DNA of 11,226 bases from positions 1 through 11,226 of the forward strand of contig JAEDOA010000043.1 in the NCBI GenBank assembly GCA_016302195.1. The letters run 5' to 3'. A program made the position numbers and the translations under genes. The notes below the pieces were generated by a model. It saw nothing but the letters and a program-made list of their open reading frames with translations, was not told the DNA's origin and ran no database searches. This document shows, in pieces, positions 6,252-11,226 of this stretch. Origin of the DNA: Erysipelotrichaceae bacterium (GTDB lineage Bacteria; Bacillota_I; Bacilli_A; Erysipelotrichales; Erysipelotrichaceae). How positions within the stretch are numbered: the first letter of the stretch is position 1; every line of letters starts with the position of its first letter.

Positions 6252-6279
6252 ATTGTCAGATTATTGTCATTTATTGTCA
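6252..6279 (+). repeat. Three ATTGTCA direct repeats at helical spacing
   Basis: ATTGTCA occurs at 6252-6258, 6263-6269 and 6273-6279, with start-to-start distances of 11 and 10 bp, close to one DNA turn. It sits just after the rpiB stop codon, between convergent genes. Such phased direct repeats can be protein binding sites, but chance in AT-rich DNA is not excluded. Confidence 0.55.
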
Positions 6280-6296
6280 AATAATCAAAATTAAAA

Positions 6297-6314
6297 TAGC
6301 ATTATTCAGTGCTA
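6297..6314 (-). terminator. Second weak hairpin downstream of the MATE gene
   Basis: On the minus strand TAGCACT and AATGCTA form a 7-bp stem (one G-T pair) with loop GAAT, followed by TTTTAATTTT. It lies behind the main terminator and could act as a backup for the minus-strand transcript. Confidence 0.35.
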
Positions 6315-6326
6315 AAATAGAAATAT

Positions 6327-6357
6327 AAAAAATTGAGAAACCTGTTCTCAATTTTTT
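6327..6357. terminator. Bidirectional terminator between rpiB and the MATE gene
   Basis: AATTGAGAA (6331-6339) and TTCTCAATT (6345-6353) form a perfect 9-bp stem with loop ACCTG. It is flanked by A residues on the left and T residues on the right, so it works in both directions. It ends the coaX-rpiB operon on the plus strand and the MATE gene on the minus strand. Confidence 0.9.
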
Positions 6358-7709
6358 TATGCTCTTATTCTATTATCCTTTTTATGCCAGATTCCACTGT
6401 AGTAATAGATGGCTAAGAAGATAGAAGCCATTACCCAGCTGATTGGATAGCAATATAAGCTTTCAATGATGTTATTGGCCGGATAACAGGTTAACCAGAT
6501 TATTCGGTAAATACAAATGAATATAGTTGTTATAAGCATTGGATAGAATGAATGCCCACATGCCCTTAAAGATACAGACAGTATTTCAACGTAATTGAAG
6601 AAAATCCAGCATGGGCATAGAAAGTGAATGAAATCCATGCAGATACTGATAACTGCAGGATCATCAGTAAACAGTAAACTGATAAATGGTCCGCCAAAGT
6701 AAATTACTGTTGCGATAAATACGGTAGTTAAAGCTAACATTATTAGTGAAATTCTAACAGTCTTTTTTACTCTATCGATTTTGCCCGCTCCATAGTTTTG
6801 TCCTACTATAGTTAAGGCAGCGGTACCGAATGCTCCATCAATATTCCAATAGAAAGCATCTATTTTTCCAAAGGCAGTATAAGCAGCCATTGTATCTGTT
6901 CCACATTGATTTACAGTAGCCTGAATGAATAAATTAGCAACACTGTACATTATTGATTGAATTCCCATTGGTAAACCAATAAGACAAATCTTTGCTAACA
7001 TGGAAAAATCGACTAAACGAAAATCCAAAGAAAACTTAAATTCTGAATATTTTGAAAACAAGATGAAATAAATCAAGATAGCTGAAATTGTTTGGGAAAT
7101 GATGGTTGCTATTGCTGCTCCTGCAACATTTAATTTACAAATTCCTACTAATAGGATATCTAGAACAATATTAACAACACAGCTGATGATTAAGCAATTC
7201 AATGGTGTCTTGGAATCACCCATTGCTCTTAAAACGCTGGAACCAACATTGTAAATCATCGATGGAACAAATCCACAAAAAAAGATCCGCATATATATTA
7301 ATGATAGGGGATAAACATCACTGGTTACACTTAACATTTGTAGTAACATTGGTGAGAATATGATTCCAAGTACCATCATTATTCCCCCTGATAGTATGGC
7401 AAGAAACATCCCTGAGTTAACTGCTCTAGAGACAGATTTTAAATCATTTTGGCCATACAACTGGGCTATAATGACAGTTGCTCCTGAAGAAAGTCCGGTG
7501 ATAAAATTAATCAAAAGTGCAATAGAAGTTGAAGTTGACCCGCCAACAGCAGCTAGAGCGATTTTACCACAAGCCCTTCCTACTACAATAGCATCTAGAG
7601 TGTTGTATAATTGCTGAAAGAATGTTCCAAGCATTACCGGGAAAAAGAATTTGAGAATCTGTATAGGGATTGGCCCCTCCAATAAACTGTTCGAAATATG
7701 CTTTTTCAT
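6357..7709 (-). CDS. MATE family efflux transporter
   Basis: A 450-residue, 12-helix transporter of the MATE superfamily, which exports drugs or metabolites in exchange for Na+ or H+. The N-terminus LEGPIPIQILKFFFPVML, followed by QQLYNTLDAIVVGR and ALAAVGGS, is a typical MatE domain start. The second MatE half begins at about residue 230, with GLPMGIQS and later VGQNYGAGK. Length equals the family norm of about 450. The start is supported by the family N-terminus. The only Shine-Dalgarno-like sequence, GGAG, lies 2 bases before the ATG, and a TATAAT box ends 6 bases before it, so the mRNA may begin at the ATG itself. The substrate is unknown. It is a single-gene unit. Confidence 0.92.
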   Translation of the reverse strand: MKKHISNSLLEGPIPIQILKFFFPVMLGTFFQQLYNTLDAIVVGRACGKIALAAVGGSTSTSIALLINFITGLSSGATVIIAQLYGQNDLKSVSRAVNSGMFLAILSGGIMMVLGIIFSPMLLQMLSVTSDVYPLSLIYMRIFFCGFVPSMIYNVGSSVLRAMGDSKTPLNCLIISCVVNIVLDILLVGICKLNVAGAAIATIISQTISAILIYFILFSKYSEFKFSLDFRLVDFSMLAKICLIGLPMGIQSIMYSVANLFIQATVNQCGTDTMAAYTAFGKIDAFYWNIDGAFGTAALTIVGQNYGAGKIDRVKKTVRISLIMLALTTVFIATVIYFGGPFISLLFTDDPAVISICMDFIHFLCPCWIFFNYVEILSVSLRACGHSFYPMLITTIFICIYRIIWLTCYPANNIIESLYCYPISWVMASIFLAIYYYSGIWHKKDNRIRA

Positions 7710-7715
7710 TGCTCC

Positions 7716-7743
7716 ATTATAGCACTAAAAAATAATTTACCAA
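7716..7743 (-). promoter_or_regulatory. Promoter of the MATE gene, extended -10
   Basis: On the minus strand TTGGTA (7743-7738), 16 bp, then TATAAT (7721-7716), preceded by TG plus one base, which is an extended -10. Only six bases (GGAGCA) separate the -10 from the ATG, so the predicted start point is the A of the start codon. Confidence 0.65.
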
Positions 7744-7771
7744 GTATTTAGTCGAAAAAAGAAAAAAGATG

Positions 7772-7800
7772 TTGACTAGGTTATAAAAACTTGATAGAAT
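7772..7800 (+). promoter_or_regulatory. Promoter of tRNA-Glu
   Basis: TTGACT (7772-7777), 17 bp, TAGAAT (7795-7800): each box has one mismatch to consensus and spacing is ideal. The start point would be near 7807, about 12 bases before the mature tRNA. Confidence 0.8.
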
Positions 7801-7818
7801 AAATAAGCGTTAAAACCT

Positions 7819-7895
7819 GGTCCGTTGGAGAAGTGGTTTAACTCACATGCCTTTCACGCATGCACTCACGGGTTCAAATCCCGTACGGGCTACCA
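7819..7895 (+). tRNA. tRNA-Glu, anticodon TTC, CCA end encoded
   Basis: A 77-nt cloverleaf. The acceptor is GGTCCGT with ACGGGCT (G-T at the first pair, T-G at the third). The D stem is GAG with CTC around a loop with GG. The anticodon stem is CATGC with GCATG around CTTTCAC, and the T stem is ACGGG with CCCGT around TTCAAAT. Discriminator A and CCA are encoded. The short D stem and anticodon TTC fit bacterial tRNA-Glu. Glu-tRNA serves translation and, in many bacteria, haem synthesis and Gln-tRNA formation. Confidence 0.95.
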
Positions 7896-7906
7896 TTTTA
7901 AAAAAC

Positions 7907-7932
7907 AAGAGATCAGACGGTCTCTTTTTTTT
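7907..7932 (+). terminator. Terminator after tRNA-Glu
   Basis: AGAGATC (7908-7914) and GGTCTCT (7919-7925) form a 7-bp stem with loop AGAC, followed by eight T residues to 7932. The next gene starts only 6-24 bases later, so any transcript of that gene starting at the tRNA promoter must read through this hairpin. Confidence 0.85.
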
Positions 7933-7955
7933 CTTTGATGAGGATATATTTGAAA

Positions 7956-9095
7956 ATGAAAAAAACATATGCTTATTTTCTACAAGTTATTTATTGGATT
8001 ACTAATGCAACAGTTGCTTCTTTTACTATTGTTTATTTAGCTACAGCTTTAAATAATGATGTTTTAGTAGGCGTGATGATTAGTTTGATGGGCTTATTTT
8101 CAATATTGTTAAATACAATATTTGAAAAAAGGTATATCTTGTCCAAAGAGATATCAATTAGAAAGCTTTTGCTAGGTATTTATGGCTTAGCTTTACTATG
8201 TTATTTGATTTATGGTTATACTAGATGCAATATCTTGTTAAGAGCATTTCTATATTGCGCTGGTTACAGTTTGTTTTCTTATAGTCACCAATATATCAAT
8301 ATATATGCTGCAAAAATAAACGATAATAGCAGGATCAAAGATGGAAACAGACCAATAACTTTAGGGCCTTTGTATTACAGTATGATGGTATTAGTAATAG
8401 GGTATTGGTTTGTAAGGGAAAGTCCATTGGTGTATATCAACTTTTCTGCTGTTTTTGTTTTTGTTTCCTTTTTGTCTATCTTATTCTGCAAATATGATTT
8501 TATGTATTGCAAACAAAGAGAAATTGATGTGAAATTGAAATCAGATTATCGCTTTATTTTGTTTGTTATCGCAAGTGTTTTATCAAGTATGGCGGCTGTT
8601 ACTTCAATTAAATTCATTTCCCGAATTGTAATTGGTAATGGAGGAAATATGCTTAATCTAGCATTGTTATTTGCGATACAATCAACTGTAGTTATTTTCG
8701 CAAATATCTACTCAAAGAAAATACTGAAAAAAATTTCAAGTGAGACGCTTTTACTTTTCAGTTTTGTTTTCTCATTTATTAAGGTCTTTCTAATTTACAT
8801 TTCCAAGGATTTGAATTTGATGTATCTAGCAATGGCATTATCGATAATATCTTATGGTTCTTTAGGCTTTGCAAGCTATGACTATCTATCAAAGATTATT
8901 GAGAAACAATATTTAGCTAAAGCTAATAAAATTAGTCACTTATGTTCATCAATTAATATAGGTTCACTGTTATCAGGTTTTATTTGTAGCTATGTATTAT
9001 ACTACTACGATGTTAGAATGCTGCTTTTTGTAAGCTGTATTTGTGCATTCTGCTCAATTTTGGTATTTGCTGGTGGGTTGAGTTGCAATAAATAG
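7956..9095 (+). CDS. MFS-like multi-spanning membrane protein, function unknown
   Basis: About 379 residues with 11-12 hydrophobic helices in two halves joined by a charged loop near residues 188-200 (YCKQREIDVKLKSDYR). Size and topology fit the Major Facilitator Superfamily, perhaps the MFS_1-like/LacY-type branch, but I do not see the usual DRxGRR loop motif, so the family call is tentative. Notable residues are GNRPITLGPLYYSM near 140 and a cysteine-rich, tyrosine-rich last helix. The start is uncertain: ATG 7956 lies 11 bases after AGGA, TTG 7950 lies 5 bases after it, and ATG 7938 is also in frame. There is no space for a promoter between the tRNA-Glu terminator and the start. The gene ends 62 bases before the ECF S component, whose promoter begins inside its last codons. 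A sugar or small-molecule carrier is possible; no substrate can be named. Confidence 0.7.
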   Translation: MKKTYAYFLQVIYWITNATVASFTIVYLATALNNDVLVGVMISLMGLFSILLNTIFEKRYILSKEISIRKLLLGIYGLALLCYLIYGYTRCNILLRAFLYCAGYSLFSYSHQYINIYAAKINDNSRIKDGNRPITLGPLYYSMMVLVIGYWFVRESPLVYINFSAVFVFVSFLSILFCKYDFMYCKQREIDVKLKSDYRFILFVIASVLSSMAAVTSIKFISRIVIGNGGNMLNLALLFAIQSTVVIFANIYSKKILKKISSETLLLFSFVFSFIKVFLIYISKDLNLMYLAMALSIISYGSLGFASYDYLSKIIEKQYLAKANKISHLCSSINIGSLLSGFICSYVLYYYDVRMLLFVSCICAFCSILVFAGGLSCNK

Positions 9096-9111
9096 ATATG
9101 TTTGATACAAT
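9083..9111 (+). promoter_or_regulatory. Promoter of the ECF S component operon, extended -10
   Basis: TTGCAA (9083-9088), 17 bp, TACAAT (9106-9111), preceded by TG plus one base (9103-9105). The -35 lies inside the last codons of the upstream MFS-like gene. The start point would be near 9118, giving a leader of about 40 bases with no room for a vitamin riboswitch. Confidence 0.65.
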
Positions 9112-9157
9112 ACAACATGCACCGCATCTATATGAGTGGTAGCGAGGAGAAATAGAA

Positions 9158-9730
9158 ATGAATAATGAAAGAATTAAAAAATTAGCATCAATGGGCTTAA
9201 TGGTAGCAATAGTTGTAGTATTGCAGTATATAGGCTCATTTATCAAACTAGGTGAGTTTTCCATTTCACTAGTACTAGTACCAATTGTTATTGGTGCAGC
9301 CCTACATGGCCCACTTTCAGGAGCATTTTTAGGCTTTGTGTTTGGCTTGGTAGTCTTGTTAAGTGGAGATGCAGCAGTATTTTTGGCATATAACCCATTA
9401 GCTACAGTAATTGTAGTAATCCTAAAGGGATCTGCTGCTGGATATGTCTCAGGTTTAGTTTATCAAATGCTATGTCAAAAAAATGAGATGGCTGCAGGTG
9501 TGTTGGCTTCCCTGTCAGCGCCAATTGTTAATACTGGTATATTCTTAATTGCTTGTGCATTAGTTTATATGCCACTTATTACCTCTTGGGCAAATGCTTC
9601 AGAGTTTGGAAGCAATATTGCAGGATATTTCATTTATGGTTTAGTTGGCGCAAATTTTGTAGTGGAAATGTTAATTAATTCTGCTCTTGCGACAACAATT
9701 GTCCGCTTGATTAAAGTGGCTAAGAAGTAA
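9158..9730 (+). CDS. ECF transporter S component, substrate unknown
   Basis: A 190-residue membrane protein with about six helices and a short basic N-terminus (NNERIKKLASMG), the plan of substrate-binding S components of energy-coupling factor vitamin transporters. Helix 1 carries small residues spaced four apart (G13 and A17), comparable with the AxxxA motif that contacts the EcfT subunit. The block LVLVPIVIGAALHGPLSGAFLGFVFGLVV (in pieces: VPIVIGAALHGP, GAFLGFVFG), then NPLATVIVVILKGSAAG and PIVNTGIFLIA, is typical of the general ECF_trnsprt family. No EcfA/EcfT genes lie in the window, so it probably uses a shared module encoded elsewhere (group II). Pantothenate would suit coaX 4 kb away, but nothing in the sequence shows this. 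A GAGGAG site (9144-9149) is 8 bases before the ATG. It is first in a likely three-gene operon. Confidence 0.85.
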   Translation: MNNERIKKLASMGLMVAIVVVLQYIGSFIKLGEFSISLVLVPIVIGAALHGPLSGAFLGFVFGLVVLLSGDAAVFLAYNPLATVIVVILKGSAAGYVSGLVYQMLCQKNEMAAGVLASLSAPIVNTGIFLIACALVYMPLITSWANASEFGSNIAGYFIYGLVGANFVVEMLINSALATTIVRLIKVAKK

Positions 9731-9748
9731 AGAAAGAGGAAATTGAAA

Positions 9749-10225
9749 ATGAAAAAATTGTTTGTGTGTTTATTAGCACTATTATTACTTGTAGGTTGTG
9801 GAGAAAAAAGTACAAATGAAGAAGTTGATTTAAATAAAGTAGCTGAAACTTTATTGGAAAATGTTGAAACTCCAATGTATGAAGTTACTGCTATTGATGA
9901 AGAGTCATTCCCTTATTTTACATTTGTTGATTTTAAAGATGGTTATCAGGCAGTTACAGCTGATGCATTAATTGGCTCAATTGCTCATAGCGTAGTAGTT
10001 ATCAGCACAAAAGACGGTGATGGAGCTACATTAGCAAATGAAGTATTTGAAAATGCTAATCCACAAAAATGGGTTTGTGTTTCAGCAGCAAAAACAGCTG
10101 TAATGTATACAGATAATCTTGTTGTACTTGTAATGTCACAGGTTGATACTGTTGATGCTATTAAGGCAAATTTTGAAACTAACTATAAAGATGGCAAAGT
10201 ATTAGAAAAGACAAATGCTGAATAA
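9749..10225 (+). CDS. DUF4358-like lipoprotein
   Basis: A 158-residue secreted lipoprotein. MKKLFVCLLALLLLVGC is a lipoprotein signal with lipobox LVGC, giving lipidated Cys17 at the outer face of the membrane. A short polar linker (GEKSTNEE) leads into an acidic domain. The pattern HSVVVISTKDGDGATLANEV, then a hydrophobic strand in DNLVVLVMSQV, resembles DUF4358 lipoproteins, whose function is unknown; this family call is from memory of the pattern. I chose ATG 9749 over an upstream in-frame TTG (9743), because AAAGAGGA (9733-9740) is 8 bases from the ATG but only 2 from the TTG. It follows the S component by 18 bases and overlaps the acyltransferase by 11. It could present a ligand to the S component, which is inference. 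Confidence 0.8.
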   Translation: MKKLFVCLLALLLLVGCGEKSTNEEVDLNKVAETLLENVETPMYEVTAIDEESFPYFTFVDFKDGYQAVTADALIGSIAHSVVVISTKDGDGATLANEVFENANPQKWVCVSAAKTAVMYTDNLVVLVMSQVDTVDAIKANFETNYKDGKVLEKTNAE

Positions 10226-11207
10226 GAAGATTAAACTATCTTTAATTAGCGATTATCGTAGCTCCATTATGGGGGTAGGAGCGCTGCTTATTGTTATATT
10301 TCATTTGTGGTTAAGCTTATTTGCCAAAATTGAATATGTTTCAACAATTGAAAGAGTTATCAAGAACATTTGTTATTGTGGTGTTGATATCTTCTTTCTA
10401 GTTTCTGGTTTGGGATTGTATTATTCTTTAAAAAAGAATAATAATGTTAAGCAGTTCTACAAAAGAAGATTTCCAAAGTTTATTTTGCCTTGGCTATTAA
10501 CGGCAATACTAACAGCCTTGACTTCACACTGGCCTTTATCAACTTTTATTGAAAATGTTACAGGATATAGCTTTTTTACCAAATCAATCTACATTTTCAA
10601 ATGGTACGTTATTGCGATTTGCATAGTATATCTATTGTTTCCTGTATATTTCAATTTGTTTGAAAAAAGCAAGAATAAAACTGCATTTACATTCTTATTT
10701 ATAGTTATATGGATTGCAGTCTGTATAATGATAAATGCAAGAGTAGATTTGTATGGTATATTGTGGCGAATTGTTATATTTGTTATTGGAGTATATCTAG
10801 AATATAGCATTCTAAATGAAGAAAAGACTATTAGTGTTTACTTAGTGTGGTTAATCTTTATCTTAGGTATTGTAATCTTCTATTTGAATTTTACCAAGGT
10901 AATTAAGATTAATATCGTTGAGCCAAATAGTCTAATCGCAAATAGTTTATTAGCTTTATCTATCTCATATTTAGTGGCTATGTTTTGTCAAAAACATCCG
11001 AAAGTTAATAAAGTATTATCATTAATCGGGGGCTGTTCTTTGGAAATGTACTTGTTCCAGGAATTAATTGGTTATCAGATAATCGGTTTAACTAGCAAAT
11101 TCTTACCAAGAATCATTGTTAACGTCTTGGTAATAATAATAGTAACGGTTTGTTGTTACTATTTGAATAAAATATTTAATTATTTAAATAAGAAAATCTA
11201 TAAATAA
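10215..11207 (+). CDS. Acyltransferase-3 family membrane protein
   Basis: A 330-residue protein with about 10 helices, of the acyltransferase 3 (PF01757) family, which moves acetyl or similar groups onto cell-surface sugars, lipids or other molecules. Typical features are the start YRSSIMGVGALLIVIFH with conserved His30, CGVDIFFLVSGLGLYYSL (55-72), the basic cytosolic FYKRRFPK after helix 2, and late SLEMYLFQELIG. It has no fused SGNH domain, so it is shorter than OatA. The ATG lies inside the last codons of the lipoprotein gene (11-bp overlap, different frame) and has no good ribosome binding site of its own, suggesting translational coupling. The substrate is unknown; a cell-envelope target is the usual case. 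The stop codon is followed by a cut terminator. Confidence 0.88.
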   Translation: MLNKKIKLSLISDYRSSIMGVGALLIVIFHLWLSLFAKIEYVSTIERVIKNICYCGVDIFFLVSGLGLYYSLKKNNNVKQFYKRRFPKFILPWLLTAILTALTSHWPLSTFIENVTGYSFFTKSIYIFKWYVIAICIVYLLFPVYFNLFEKSKNKTAFTFLFIVIWIAVCIMINARVDLYGILWRIVIFVIGVYLEYSILNEEKTISVYLVWLIFILGIVIFYLNFTKVIKINIVEPNSLIANSLLALSISYLVAMFCQKHPKVNKVLSLIGGCSLEMYLFQELIGYQIIGLTSKFLPRIIVNVLVIIIVTVCCYYLNKIFNYLNKKIYK

Positions 11208-11226
11208 AAAAACGACAAAGATTCGT
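11208..11226 (+). terminator. Probable terminator cut by the right window edge
   Basis: An A-run followed by ACGA (11212-11215) and TCGT (11223-11226) can start a stem-loop directly after the acyltransferase stop codon. The T-run, if present, lies outside the window. The call rests on position and the A-run plus arm. Confidence 0.35.

Noticed and set aside
7707..7718. Three-codon upstream frame (ATG GAG CAA TGA) overlapping the MATE start
   Set aside because: Its ATG lies within the -10 box, so it would not be transcribed from the predicted promoter. It would matter only if a start site further upstream exists.
9112..9157. Vitamin riboswitch before the ECF S component
   Set aside because: Only about 40 leader bases follow the predicted start point, without any stem-loop or known riboswitch motif.
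1..11226. Mobile element, genomic island or defence system
   Set aside because: No integrase, transposase, attachment repeat at the tRNA 3' ends, nuclease or toxin-antitoxin pair was found. I looked for copies of the tRNA 3' ends beside the tRNAs and saw none. Base composition looks even.

Overview
The window looks like chromosomal backbone of a low-GC Gram-positive bacterium (Bacillota). The evidence is the strongly AT-rich sequence, strong AAGGAGG-type ribosome binding sites, a Veg-family protein, an ECF-transporter S component, a Gram-positive style lipoprotein and many short stem-loop plus T-run terminators. A member of the Erysipelotrichia or a neighbouring class is possible, but this is inference. 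I see no phage, insertion sequence, CRISPR array or plasmid gene.

Layout. 1-396: the tail of an upstream terminator, then tRNA-Arg(CCG) on the minus strand with its own terminator, then a promoter region holding a 16-nt perfect palindrome. 397-803: veg and tRNA-Leu(CAG), probably one transcript. 899-1474: the manganese exporter mntP with its terminator. 1475-4914 (minus): a two-gene operon for an asymmetric heterodimeric ABC exporter. 5018-6250: coaX and rpiB as an operon, divergent from the ABC genes. 6327-7709: a bidirectional terminator and a MATE transporter (minus) whose promoter sits so close to the ATG that the mRNA may be leaderless. 7772-9095: tRNA-Glu(TTC) with a strong promoter and terminator, immediately followed by a 12-TM MFS-like protein with no room for its own promoter. 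9083-11207: a promoter and a three-gene unit: ECF S component, DUF4358-type lipoprotein and acyltransferase-3 membrane protein. The right edge cuts a probable terminator.

How the genes work together. Most of the window is membrane transport: Mn(II) efflux, an ABC exporter, a MATE exporter, an MFS-like carrier and a vitamin-type ECF S component. Two cytosolic enzymes are added, pantothenate kinase (first step of CoA synthesis) and ribose-5-phosphate isomerase B. The operon structures are tight: 8-bp overlap in the ABC pair, 15 bp between coaX and rpiB, 18 bp between S component and lipoprotein, and an 11-bp overlap of lipoprotein and acyltransferase.

The points I consider most worth a second look are these. 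The tRNA-Arg(CCG) has the near-universal G19-C56 tertiary pair replaced by A19-U56. The S component / lipoprotein / acyltransferase operon is of unknown function. The MATE gene has a leaderless-looking start. The MFS-like gene appears to depend on read-through from a tRNA. No clear new defence or mobile system is visible.
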